A stretch of DNA of 64,000 bases from Lycium barbarum (Eukaryota; Streptophyta; Magnoliopsida; Solanales; Solanaceae), in contig NC_083341.1 of NCBI RefSeq assembly GCF_019175385.1, positions 65,443,800-65,507,799 of the forward strand, in the 5' to 3' direction. The notes beneath the pieces were generated by a model. The model ran no database searches, was not told where the DNA came from, and saw nothing but the letters and a program-made list of their open reading frames with translations. This document shows positions 21,179-31,724 of the stretch, piece by piece. Position numbers and translations under genes: made by a program. Each line of letters starts with the position of its first letter. Positions within the stretch are counted from its first letter, which is position 1.

Positions 21179-22284
21179 ACGAGATGGCTAGTACGATGCT
21201 GAGCCATGACACAGCTTTCGTTCGCTGTGATCTTTTCTAACTTGAAAAGCAGTTACCATTTGATGTCCTGCAGGTGTTAATGAGATATAAGTTCAAGAAA
21301 AATGGAGGAATGAAGATGATTAAATAGTTCATATCACATGAAAATCCTCCTTAAGTCATGATTGAGCTAGAACTTAGGGTTTGGTCATATGACCTGATGC
21401 CCTTTTCCTTTTTGTTTAATTTGTTGCTTTAGTTTGTTTTGTCGGGTTTCCGACATGTTGGGCTTCTTTTATTTAGTTGATTAATAAAGTACCCACTAAG
21501 CTTTCTTAGCGGTATTGAACTTGAAAAAAAAAAAAAAAAAAAAAAAAAGAAAGAAGGAAGTATCAAGCATTTCTTTGGGGAAATCTCTTTTCTCCAGAGA
21601 CAAAACATGAACAAGGTCCCCATCTAGAGGTTCCTCAAAGCTATACCAAACAAGAGAGCTCAATAAACCAGCTTCCTGCTCATCTCCTCGAGCTACTAAG
21701 AACACAACTCATAAACCTGAATACTTTCTCAAGAAGGTCGACCCTATCTGAGGGGTGAGTGGAGCTCTTATCGTTGATCAGCAATGGAGCTCAAGAGAGC
21801 AGGAATCCATTTTTGGGCGTGGAAAGAGTCGCCCTTTTACAGACGTTAAGTTCAATTCATTTCATTGCTCATCTCCTTCAACACTTCCTCCAATAACCAT
21901 AGATGACGTGACCAAGTCAAAGTTTTTAAACTTGGTTGCATATGAAGCATGCCCCGACGGACCAGATGACTTTGGTGTTACATCTTATATTTGCTTCATG
22001 GATTAACGTATTGATAATACTGAAGATGTGAAGGAGGCTGAGATCCCAATGTATACTCCTTAACTTTCTTGGAAGTGATCACGAAGTAGCAAGTCTATTC
22101 AATGAGATAGCAAGACATTTGGTGCCTAATCCACATGCGTTTGTTGATGTCAAAAGCAAAATTGAGAATCATTACAATAACAAAGTAAAAGTATGCGTTG
22201 CTGAGTGGATGAACACTGCAATTGATTGATGCAGTTCTATCAGGTATCCAAACCTATTATGCAATATCGAAAAAATACAGCTAG
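21179..22284 (+). pseudogene. DUF247 (UPF0481) family pseudogene 1
   Basis: Decayed DUF247 coding sequence. 21179-21330 reads DEMASTMLSHDTAFVRCDLF, stop, LEKQLPFDVLQVLMRYKF. A retroposed insert follows (about 21362-21548). 21755-22004 gives SRPFTDVKFNSFHCSSPS, LPPITIDDVTKSKFLNLVAY, EACPDGPDDFGVTSY. The tail reads LSGIQTYYAISKKYS and ends near 22284. DUF247 proteins are plant proteins of uncertain biochemical role, usually with one C-terminal membrane segment. That segment appears deleted here (about 22228-22240). It has several stops and frameshifts, and its N-terminal third is missing. It is a paralogue of the copy at 30314-31724 on the opposite strand. Confidence 0.85.
21362..21548 (+). mobile_element. 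Retroposed fragment with 25 A tail inside DUF247 pseudogene 1
   Basis: Comparison with the paralogue at 31080-31150 shows that about 190 bp here has no counterpart. It ends with an AATAAAG polyadenylation-type signal (21483-21489) followed by A25 (21524-21548), after which DUF247-like sequence resumes at about 21560. This is the hallmark of a target-primed insertion, perhaps a 5'-truncated LINE. A clean target duplication was not seen. Confidence 0.6.
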
Positions 22285-23010
22285 TAATGATTCGGAACCA
22301 GCCAGCATCTTCTTCTTCTTTTTGTTGAATTCATTATTTCTTTTACCTTACTGCTATGATTGTGATTGGTCTTTGTATTGTTGTTTATATATGCGATATT
22401 AATACAAGATATGTATTTTTGTTCATGTTGTTTATATATGCGATATTAATGCAAGATATGTATTTTTGTTCATGTTTTATTTGTGTAAATACTACTTTCA
22501 AGCACACGATCATTACTCGTACCTTAAAATGAATATTAAGCAGAATATATACTCCATCTGTTCTAATTTGTATGACACTATTTTCTTATTAGTACATTTC
22601 AGAAAGAATTACAATATTCTATATTTAAAAACAATTTAACTCGACTTTTCGTTTTACCCTTAATGAGAACATATCATAGGCAGACAAATGTTATGACATG
22701 TTCAATACCACAAGTTTCAATTGTCTTATAGTCATCTAAATATTATGGCATGTTTAAAACCACAAGTTTAAAAAGATTTTCCTTTTTTCCAAATGTCTAG
22801 GAATACGGATTATGACTTGACGATATGGACTAAAGGTACTAAGATTGATGTCCGTTGACGCAAACGTTTAGGATTAGGCACAAAGATATTTGTGATCTCC
22901 AAGGAAGTTGGGACTATATATATGCTTTAATGTACAGTTCTAATTTTCTAGCTGGCTTTTCTGATACTTAGAGTGTAAATAATGGTAGGTATCCTAGATC
23001 TTTTGTATAT
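22285..23010. other. Intergenic, no gene seen
   Basis: AT-rich. It has a 57 bp direct duplication (ttgtttatatatgcgatatt at about 22382 and 22429) and, at 22550, tactccatctgttctaattt, which looks like one end of a Stowaway-type MITE without a recognisable partner end. Confidence 0.5.
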
Positions 23011-23015
23011 TACTT

Positions 23016-23509
23016 TGTCACGTCCTTAGTCTTCAACCAAGCGCATGTGCGACACTTGACAACTTACTCACGATCTTGCTATGCCAAGTTAGCCTAGATT
23101 ATAACACTTAGGATCCCTAAGAGAATGGTAGATAAGGAAGACAAGAGAAATTTTCTAAGGAAGCTTTGTATTAGAGAGAACTTGAATTGTTTTTTGCTTG
23201 ATGGTTTTACAAATGAATGCCCCTCTATTTATACTACTCACCTAGGGGCTAACGGGTAAATAATAATTGTTACACAAGTCCCTCTATATTTACAAGTAGG
23301 TCCCCTCTCTAGAATTCTCTACATGCCTAGAATATTCTGAGGCTTCTCAAGAAAGTCTTCCTAGATATATTACAAGAATCTAGAGTCTTTCCAATAAAAC
23401 TCTCCATGGCTCTAGAATCTTCCCACAAATGCTAACATCTTTGCCATGTAAGCATCCACCTGTCTAAAATATGTGCTTATGTGGCAAGATGACTTGGAAG
23501 ATCATCACA
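23016..23509 (-). repeat. 3' LTR of the small chromovirus
   Basis: 494 bp, TGTCACGTCC...CATCACA. It is similar over its full length to 29055-29548 with scattered substitutions. It includes gagagaacttgaattg and cccctctatttatacta, a TATA-like segment on the plus strand. Confidence 0.9.
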
Positions 23510-23518
23510 TTCTCCCCC
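23510..23518 (-). promoter_or_regulatory. Polypurine tract
   Basis: The minus strand reads GTGGGGGAGA immediately before the 3' LTR. Confidence 0.75.
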
Positions 23519-23519
23519 A

Positions 23520-25320
23520 CCTGATGTTGCGTCGACCGCGGCGCATTGCTGCAGCATAAACTCTTAAATCTTGTCTTTAAATTGCCACAAGTCTTCATAT
23601 CGCTCCCAATGTGGCCTCCTCCGGTGATTGTATGTTCCAGTTAACGAGGAACAAGGCGGTGGCTTTCTTCCCTTGTCTTCGCCTAGCCTGGTAATCAATG
23701 ATAGCCTCAATCTCCCGATCATAAGAGACGATGATGGTAATCAGCGCCCGACTCGACTAACCTCGACTGGGATCATCCATGTCTTCATAGTATGACATAA
23801 GCACGCTATCATGGAAGACGGGATGAATCTTACGACGAGGCGGTAACTCTAACTTATATGATATCTTGCCCACCTTGGCAACGATCCTAAACGGCCCCTC
23901 ATACTTCCACTCCAAGTTCTGGTGCACGTCCCGTAGTGTCTTAAACTGCCTCGGATTAAACTTCACAAAAACCATGTCCCCAACCTTATAATTTGTGGGA
24001 CGACGCTTGCGGTCGGCCCACTTCTTCATCTTCTTTGTTGCCTTGTCCAAGTAGGACTTAGCAATGTCAAGCTGCTCCTCCAACCCCTTGGCCATATAGT
24101 AAGCCCCCAAACTCTTCGCCTTAAACGCTGCCAGTAGTGAACGTGGAGTTTGTGGTTGTTGGCCTGTGGCTAGCTCAAATGGTGTTTGGCCCGTGGACTC
24201 ACTCTATTGCAGGTTATAGGAGAACAGGGCTAGGTTTAAGAGCCTTGCCCTATTCTTCTGATGCGCACTCACATAATGCCTTAAATAGCACTCCAATAAG
24301 GCATTGAACCGCTCTATTTGTCCATCTGTCTACGGGTGGAAACTAGTGGAAAAGGCAGCTCCATGCCAAGTATGTCGAATAAATCCCTCCAAAAGTTCCC
24401 AGTGAAGCGGGGGTCTCGATCACTGATGATATGACTTGGTAAGCCCCAATATTTCACCATGTTCTTGAATAATAGCTTGGCGGCTTCCTTAGTTGTACAT
24501 CCTAGTGACGCAGGCATGAAAGTGGCATACTTCAAAAATCTATTCACGACCACCATGATAGTGCCATAACCGTCAGACTTCGGTAGACAGGTGATAAAGT
24601 CCATAGTCACGCTCTCCTATGGATGCTCCGCAACTGGTAGTGGCTCCAAAAGTCCCCCGGGCTGTCTTTGCTCAACCTTGTCTTATTGGCACACAAGACA
24701 AGTCTGCATATAACACTCTATGCCCTCTCGCATGCGCAGCCAATAGTGTCGTGGCTCTCCTTCATAATACGCCGCCTAATATCTCCAAACTTCGCACGTA
24801 GACCCTCCAACCTGTGGTGAGCAATAGACCATTTTCCACACAAAAATTCCTCGTCTTCCCCGAGCGGCTAACTCCATAAGTTGCTTAGCTGCGGGATCAT
24901 GTTCCATGCTTTCCTTTACAGCCTCTCGAATGTCCCAACTTGCTGAAGTAATTACAACAAGCTCGGCCTTTCTACTCAAGGCATAGACTACAACGTTACC
25001 CTTGCCCGGCTTATACTCCAGCACATAGTCGAACTCAGCCACGAAATCTTGCCACCTAGCCTGCTTCGGTGTGAGCTTCTTCTGTGTCTGAAAGTAGCTA
25101 GTGGCCACATTTTCAGTCTTGACCACGAACTTCGACCCCAGCAAATAATCTCTCCATGTATGAAGACAATGCACAATGGCAGTCATCTCCTTCTCTTACA
25201 CCGTGTAACGCTGCTCCATATCGTTCAACTTACGACTCTCGATCACAAATTATGAGTAGCCCCAATGTCTACTAGTGCACGAGCGGGCTTCTTGTTGATG
25301 GTGAGGTCCATGTACTGTTG
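23520..25320 (-). pseudogene. Chromovirus pol: protease stub fused to RNase H, integrase and chromodomain
   Basis: In minus-strand order. The protease start is ARALVDIGATHNL (about 25247-25320). It jumps directly to the RNase H region IESRKLNDMEQRYTV, stop, EKEMTAIVHCLHTWRDYLLG and DFVAEFDYVLEYKPGKGNVV (24776-25246). The whole polymerase domain is lost, the junction lies in a shared TTTGTG, and one base is missing. The integrase core at 24314-24610 has MDFITCLPKSDGYG, LPSHIISDRDPRFTGNFW. The C-terminal part at 23757-24110 has VGDMVFVKFNPRQFKTLR, YEGPFRIVAKVGKISYKL, KIHPVFHDSVL. A decayed chromodomain (LVNWN..SPEEAT) lies at about 23540-23700. Stops and frameshifts separate the pieces. Confidence 0.85.
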
Positions 25321-25349
25321 TTATTCTTGTTGGTTTGACTATCTTGCTT

Positions 25350-27935
25350 TGTGACAGCGCCACATAGTCTAAGCGTCCCTAACTGGGCAGTGCCAGAACT
25401 TTGTGCTTGCGTCTGTAAGCCTCTAAGAGCACTAATATGCATAAACTGGTCGGGACAGGGCCCCGACGTACCCATAGCCATACTCATAATATATATATAC
25501 ATGTATGTGTTCCTACTCAAGACTCTGACCAACAACTCCAGAGAAATGGAGTTCAACAACCAACCGCTGAACATCTGGTACCCTACCGTGGCAACACACC
25601 TAACCTATCAATTTGTGGATGTGGACATGATCACAGCGCACAAAAAAGGCGTCAGTACGAAATATGTACTGAATATGTAGAGCGGTAAGTGTAAGCATAA
25701 GAAATATAAATAACAAGAGGAGAGATATAGAGTCAACCTGAACTCTGAAACAAGCCGTTGAGGGCAATCATAACCACAACGTGAATATAACTGTATGCTC
25801 GTAAAAATCATTCCTCACAGTGGAGGATTATAACATATCGTATCATATAATAATATATATCCTTCTGTGGGGTGAGCTCATCATCATATCATCATCTCCA
25901 CCCAACTGATTAGTAGTATGCACAGCTACGTGCGTACCCGGCCGTATCTAACACGACACGGTAATGAAAAAAATACATCTAGGTGCACATCTACGTGCTT
26001 GCCGGGCCGACTATAGCGTGGCGCGGTAATGAAAGTAAAACATATTTTTATAAGTGCAATACAAGACCGACCTCAGAAGAGACATCATAGAAACAGTCGG
26101 AGTGACCTATCATCGTTATCCTCCGACTACTGTTATTTTCACTACGTTCATCATTCTTTAATCAATAGGCCAAAGAAATAAAAGTATAGGGAAACACCTT
26201 GTTATGAATTATACACAAAGCCGAAGTTAGCCAAACTCTTATGAAATATGATCGACACAACTTTTATCTGAAAAAGTGTACCAATGGGAGGTTCGTCACC
26301 ATTGAGAAATAAACAAGAAGATAAGGATTAACTCAATTAAAGGAAGTACAATCAACTCAACTTTGACGTGAAGTGTACCGTAATGAATGTCATTATTCAT
26401 TCGATAAACAAGAGGGATACAAAATGCAAAAGGTACTTCAATACAAGCTATTCATGAGAAAAGGGTAAGCTTAACCATTTTGGAACATAATCGACACAAG
26501 TTGAACGGAAAGTCTTTTAATCGATAATTAAAAGGAGATATGGAACGTGGAACATGCTTTGGTACAACTCATAGATGAAGTATGGGTCAGCTCAATTATC
26601 ATGAAACGCGATCGATCAAGTTAACGGAACAACTTTTCAATGAAAGGTCATATGAAATCTAGTCATGCCACAAAGAGAATAGAAAGCCCTACATACCTCG
26701 TTGATGGAATTATGTATGTTTCCCGAGTCCTTGAACGCCTTACGAATGATTGCCTATATAATACCAACCATTCGGGATCAAAATCAAGTTCATAGCTCAT
26801 AGGATTTTTCATTTAGACATTTAATGGAGCAACTTGCGAGCATAAGTTAATAGGCTTATTTGTAGCTTAATTCTCCCGTAGACGCTACCATATCCCACTT
26901 TTATGTTCCTTCTCATCATTACGATACCATCCATATCACCACAGCTCCAAACAACCTACCATAACCATACAAAATATCCCAACAATTAAGCTATATTCAT
27001 GATAGTTAACAAGGACTTATTCTTATGGGATTTTCTCCAATTTTCTAGGTCTAAACGTTTGTAAAGTTCAAGGAGATTCAAAGAAGGTTAAAACATACCT
27101 CAAGTGATGTAGAACACTTCAAACTATAAATTACTTCAAGGCGAATTTTTCATCTGAGAAGCAAAATAGTGAAGAAATCACGATTCCGTAATCGCCATAT
27201 TGTTCTTCATGTTAAAGTTGATAGATTTGCTCTTGGTTTGGATTGAGATTGATGGACGATTCATTGGAGAGAGTTTGAAGGTTTTCCAGGTCATGGATAG
27301 TGAGAAAATGAAGTAAAATTCGTGCAGGGGATCTTTTATTTGACCTAAAGTGAGCAGTAACTGACCTTGCTTGCTGTTCGCGCGGCAGTTTGCGTCCGTG
27401 GACAAAAATGCGAATATCTCTCTACTCCGACGTCTTATCGACAAACTGTTAAATGAATTGAAAACTAGACTCGTAGAATTTCGATTCGGTGGGTAGATCA
27501 CCCCATAACTCCAAGTTTATTGAGAGAAAAGCTCCACGACATCTGACCAAAATTTCAGTGAAATTTACAAACTTAACGTGCGACGCCCTTTGCCGACTTT
27601 CGTGTTACAACTCGTTTTACTTCCAAACTTAACAAGAGACCATTATACAATTCAAATAATTCATATCATTACTTGCTTAGCATGTGAAGCACTCCTAATC
27701 TCACCCAAAATTACAAGTTATCGTATTCCCAACTTGCCGACTTTTGACGAAACTCATCCTTCTTTTATTCATTCACCCTCCAAACCTTCCGCCACTTAAT
27801 AATCTTATTTATAGACTCTTATAACCATTTATATTAATAATCTCAATCCCTTTTAACCTCAAGATAATTTCTTTTTGAACTTGCATCGATTAACTCATAA
27901 TGCAACTTTAACGTAAGAAAATCCAGAGTGTAACA
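25350..27935 (-). mobile_element. LTR-derived insert inside the chromovirus gag/protease region
   Basis: No pol coding. It carries the LTR signatures of the Tekay-type families: GGGGCCC-containing motif near 25457, hairpin module 25534-25671, a tacatacctcg promoter-type segment near 26690, and a right end agagtgtaaca (27935). The left end (tgtgacagcgcc at 25350) is not canonical, and no matching 5 bp duplication was found on both sides, so the left edge may be truncated. It lies between gag (ending 27965) and the protease stub (25320), and therefore inserted into the older element. Confidence 0.6.
25534..25671 (-). promoter_or_regulatory. Four-hairpin LTR module, lineage D
   Basis: Minus strand: stem 1 CAGTAC/GTACTG, stem 2 CGC/GCG (short), stem 3 TGTG/CACA, stem 4 AACTCC/GGAGTT. 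Stems 3 and 4 differ from the other lineages on both strands of the stem and still pair. Confidence 0.55.
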
Positions 27936-27964
27936 ACATCGCTACCCCTTGACTCATTGCCTTG

Positions 27965-29020
27965 TCATTTGTCATGATTATCATGCTTGAAGTCCATCAA
28001 ATACTTGGCCTCCACTAGGGCTTGTTCTATATCAGCGACTTGACGGTGTTGCAACTTCTGCTCAGCCCAATTTTGCAACACGTTTATAAAGTGAAACAAC
28101 AAGTCATCGCTGGTGAGGTTGGGTATTTGAAGCATAAGGGTGGTGAAATCCTTGGCATAGCCTCGTATGATCCCTATCCACTTTAACTCTCTTAGGTTGC
28201 GCCTTGCCTCGTACAAGACATTATTTAGGAAGAACTGTCGCTTGAACTCGTTCTTGAACTGATCCCATGTGCTGATTGTGCATAAACCTTTCTTAGCATC
28301 AACGACCTTTCTTCTTCACCATAACAAGGCAGTCTCTGATAGGTACAACACAGCGGTGTTGATTTTGGCCTCATTGTCCCTAACTTTGCTATGCCTGAAA
28401 TAATTCTCCAAGTGCCAAAGAAAGTTCTCCACTTCTTGTGCATCACGAACCCCTTTGAGCACTAGTGGCTTGGGAGCCTCGATCTTAGCCTCCCTTGTTA
28501 CAACAACATTACTGGCTGTCTCGATCATGCCAGCGTCCACCTGCTCTTCGAGTGCCACTATCTTTGCCTTAATGGCATCGATAGTACTTAACGCCTCCAT
28601 GAGTCTGCACTCTAAGGCAATGATGGTTTTCTTTACCTCAATCTCAGCCTGCGTACACCCCTCCAAGTCATTTCGGATGTTTTCAATCTCTTCAAGAGTG
28701 TGCCCCTCAAGGACGCTAAGGGTGCCCTGCACCTTCCCCAGACGTTGGCCAAAAATGTCGATAGCGTCCATCCCAACATTAACCTTCATAACCCACTCTT
28801 TACAGCGAGACTTCCTTGGACAGGACATCTACTTCATCCTCAATCGCCTCAGTGGTAGATGGTTCTTGGGATGTAAACCCTTCGTTTGGCACAACCTCTA
28901 GTGGCACCTATTGGCTCTTGTTGGCGCATTCCTCTTTTTGTTATGGCTATTCATGCCAGCGGCATCCTGGGTGACGTTCGCTTGGGTTTTAGCAGCGTTT
29001 ATTTCTCCGTCGTTTGCCAT
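27965..29020 (-). pseudogene. Gag of the small chromovirus, frameshifted
   Basis: It starts at an ATG (29018-29020) with MANDGEINAAKTQANVTQDA. Stops follow near 28900. Then comes a long open stretch 28828-28316 rich in heptad-like Leu/Ile (EIENIRNDLEGCTQAEIEVK, IVALEEQV), a likely coiled coil, leading into the gag core (VENFLWHLENYFRHSKVRDN, INTAVLYLSETALLWW). After a frameshift 28216-27965 continues with ARRNLRELKWIG and LVEAKYLMDFKHDNHDK. Gag would form the particle. The zinc-knuckle part is missing because the LTR-derived insert ends at 27935. It is not functional as it stands. Confidence 0.8.
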
Positions 29021-29039
29021 CCCCTTTTTCGCAACCTTT

Positions 29040-29051
29040 GCTCTGATACCA
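29040..29051 (-). promoter_or_regulatory. Primer-binding site, initiator tRNA-Met
   Basis: The minus strand reads TGGTATCAGAGC, 3 nt from the LTR edge: an exact match to the plant initiator-Met primer site. Confidence 0.92.
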
Positions 29052-29054
29052 CGT

Positions 29055-29548
29055 TGTCACGTCCTTAGTCTTCAACTAAGCGCACGTGCGGAACTTGACA
29101 ACTTGCTCACGATCTTTCTATACCATTTCATCCTAGATTACTACACTTAGGACCGCTAAGAGAATGGTAGATAAGCAAGACAAGAGAAATTTGCTAAGGA
29201 AGCTTTGTATTAGAGAGAACTTGAATTGTTTTTTGCTTGATGGTTTTATAAATGAATGCCCCTCTATTTATACTACTTACCTAGGGGCTAATAGGTAAAT
29301 AATAATTATTACACAAGTCCCTCTATATTTACAAGTAGGTCCCCTCTCTAGAATTCTCTACATGCCTAGAATATTCTAAGACTTCTCAAGAAAGTCTTCC
29401 TAGATATTTTACAAGAATCTAGAGTCTTTCTGGGAAAACTCTCCATGGCTTTAGCATCTTCCCACAAATGGTAGCATCTTTGCCATGTAAGTATCCGCAT
29501 GTCTAAAATATATGCTTATGTGGTAAGATGAATTGGAAGGTCATCACA
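29055..29548 (-). repeat. 5' LTR of the small chromovirus
   Basis: 494 bp with TGTCACGTCC start and CATCACA end on the plus strand. It is the same length as 23016-23509. Confidence 0.9.
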
Positions 29549-29705
29549 TTACGTTCTATAAAATTTTCTCTAGTATTAAATCTTGTACATCCGTTATCTG
29601 CATATTATTTTCCAGTTCTTTACTTGGAATATTTTAAGAATCATGATGCTTTAATGTAAGAAATGAAGAAGTCTCATTGCTTTGTGTTCCTTATTCTTGA
29701 GAAAC

Positions 29706-29760
29706 TTGGGGTGCGGCCCTTCCCGGAACGCAGGATGCTTTGTGCACCGGACTGCCCTTT
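29706..29760 (+). mobile_element. 5'-truncated Au-SINE-like fragment with 14 bp target duplication
   Basis: The core ggggtgcggcccttcc...ttgtgcaccggactgccc followed by TTT matches the 3' end I know from Au-type plant SINEs (GTGCAC..GG.TGCCC then T run). It is flanked by a perfect direct repeat TATTCTTGAGAAAC (29692-29705 and 29761-29774), the target duplication of LINE-type reverse transcription. The tRNA-like 5' head is absent. Confidence 0.75.
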
Positions 29761-29859
29761 TATTCTTGAGAAACCTGATAAGTGTCATATTCGGAAGTAT
29801 CAATCACTTAAAGTTCAGTTAGACTACTTCTCCTGAGAATGTAGTCTTGAGTATATCAG

Positions 29860-30040
29860 AAGTGGCGGAGCCAAGATTTTCACTAAGGGGGTTCAAACTA
29901 TAAAAAAGTAAACATACGAAGAAGCCAAAGAGGGTTCAACATCTACCATATCTACATAAAGAATAATTTTAACCATGTATAAACAGTGATTTCTTTCGCC
30001 GAAAATGGTTACCCCCTCGGCCCTAGGTGGCTCCGCCCCT
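29860..30040. mobile_element. 181 bp MITE with 9 bp target duplication
   Basis: The ends are agtggcggagcca (29861-29873) and tggctccgcccct (to 30040), inverted with one mismatch. They are flanked by a perfect 9 bp direct repeat GTATATCAG (29851-29859 and 30041-30049). Nine-base duplications are typical of Mutator-type elements. It is non-coding. Confidence 0.8.
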
Positions 30041-30313
30041 GTATATCAGTTGTCTGAATAGTCATTTAAAGGTCTAAGTAAAATATAATAAAAGCAATAC
30101 CATCATGTGCCTCAAAGTAGTAATTTACACAAGTAAAACATAAAAAACAAAACAAATTACTAGTTCTTATACATAAACAGGAGTACAGAGATCGATCATC
30201 GTCAATAGGAGTAAGATAAAAGAAATGATGAATTAATTAACAAATATGACACACATGATTTCCTGCAGAAAAGAAGGGGAAAAACAACAGCTTGGTTTTG
30301 AATCCTATCATTA

Positions 30314-31724
30314 CTAGCTCCCTTTTTGATGGACTGCATAATAGCTTTGGATGCCTGATAGAGATGTACCAGTAACTTGCAAACCAATAACAAAAAGTGC
30401 TGCAATAAATGCGAAAATAGTCCATGGGGTATTAAAATGAGTGTTCTACCACTCAGCAATCCATATTTTTCGTTTGCTATTGCAATGCTTGTCAATTTTG
30501 TCTTTCACATCAACAAAGGCATGTGGATTAGGCACCAAATCTCTTGCTATCTCATTGAAGAGATCTGCTACTTCTTGATCACTTCCAAGAAAGTTAAGAA
30601 GTATACCTTTTGATCTCAGCTCCTTCATATCTTCAGCATGATCAATGAGTGAATCCATGAAGCTAAGATAAGATGTGACACCAAAGTCATCTGGTGTATC
30701 AGGGCATGCTTCATATGCAACCAAGTTTAAAAACTCCGACTTAGTTGAATCATCTATGGTTATAGGTGGAAGTGTTAAAAGAGCTGAGCAATGAAAGAAA
30801 TTGAACCTAACATCTGTAAGACGACGACTTTTGCCAGGCTTGAAATGGATTCCTGCTCTCTTGAGCTCCATGGCTGAACGATAGGAGCACCAGTCACCCC
30901 TTAGATAGCATCCACCTATTAAGAAAGCCTTTGGGTTTATGAGATGTGTTCTTAATATCTCGAGGAGATGAGCAGGAAGCTGATTTCTCATGCTTTCTTG
31001 TTTGGTAAGGAAAGGCCTTCTCCTTCACACTTCTTGCCAAGACAGTTTAATACTTTCTTAGAACATGTATAGCTTTCAGGATGGGGACCTTGCCCAAGTT
31101 CTGTCTGTACAGGAAAGAGAATTCCCCCCAAAGAAATCCTTGATACTTTGAATGAATCCATGACATTGAGGAGGCTTTGTATGTGCACTCGAGTTGAACA
31201 TTTTAATCATCTTCATTCCTTCATTATTCTTGAACTTACAGCTCATTAACACCTGCAAAACTTCAAATGGTAACTGACTTTCAAGTAAGAAAAGATCAAG
31301 ACGAATGAAAGCTATATCATGGCTCTTCATTTTGAGCTCCTTATAATTGCCAGTCTCAATGCAGTGAAAGTATTGGAGGATGAAGCATCCATCCAGGAAC
31401 ATCATCTGTGCAAACTCCTCGTCGCTGTAATCTTTGATCAATTCATTAGCATAACACTCCCTTACACTAGGCATAATGTTCTTGACCTTTTTGTAAATCT
31501 CATCAATTGACAGCGAATTTGTTGGAAGCCATGGTAAGACCCCACCAGGTTGTGGTTTGGTACTATCTTGATCAGCAAACTGAATTGCCAATAGCTCCTT
31601 GTACTTCTACATAGGTTGAAGCTTTGGTTTTCCATGGTGAAATGGACCGATAGCAACCACAAGGGGCTCATAACACCTTACGTTTGATTTAATCTCGCGA
31701 TGCATTTTTTGGCTTCTGCGATGA
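30314..31724 (-). pseudogene. DUF247 family pseudogene 2, main (3') part
   Basis: Reading leftward from the Tekay insertion at 31724: WLIAEAKKCIARLN, a frameshift, then EPLVVAIGPFHHGKPKLQPM with a TAG in place of the next codon (31607-31609), then 31591-31076 including IRLDLFLLESQLPFEVLQVL and KDFFGGNSLSCTDRTW. A further frameshift leads to 30991-30446 (RTHLINPKAFLIGGCY, GKSRRLTDVRFNFFHCSALL, PPITIDDSTKSEFLNLVAYE, FNEIARDLVPNPHAFVDVKD). One more TAG precedes the C-terminal membrane segment TPWTIFAFIAALFVIGLQV and a tail ending SGIQSYYAVHQKGS, stop at 30314-30316. Domain order and length fit a full DUF247 protein. It was already disabled, or is now, by at least two stops and two frameshifts in addition to the 11 kb insertion. 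Confidence 0.9.

Larger units (their letters stand above)
23016..29548 (-). mobile_element. Small chromovirus-type Ty3 element, defective (Galadriel/Reina-like)
   Basis: Two 494 bp LTRs (23016-23509 and 29055-29548) start TGTCACGTCC and end CATCACA. An initiator-Met primer site (29040-29051) and a polypurine tract (23510-23518) define a minus-strand element. Inside are gag, a protease remnant, RNase H, integrase and a chromodomain remnant. RT is deleted, and an LTR-derived insert (25350-27935) splits gag from protease. The flanks tactt (23011-23015) and ttacg (29549-29553) do not match as a 5 bp target duplication, so boundary decay or recombination is possible. The clade name is tentative. 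Confidence 0.85.

Noticed and set aside
23520..25320. Endogenous pararetrovirus
   Set aside because: The element has LTRs, an integrase and a chromodomain remnant, and no movement or coat protein motif, so it is a Ty3-type retrotransposon.
28455..28901. 148-residue plus-strand frame
   Set aside because: Antisense shadow of the chromovirus gag, which has recognisable gag motifs on the minus strand.
23011..29553. Target duplication of the small chromovirus
   Set aside because: tactt and ttacg do not match; a shifted pair (ttact/ttacg) would break the TG end and still has a mismatch.
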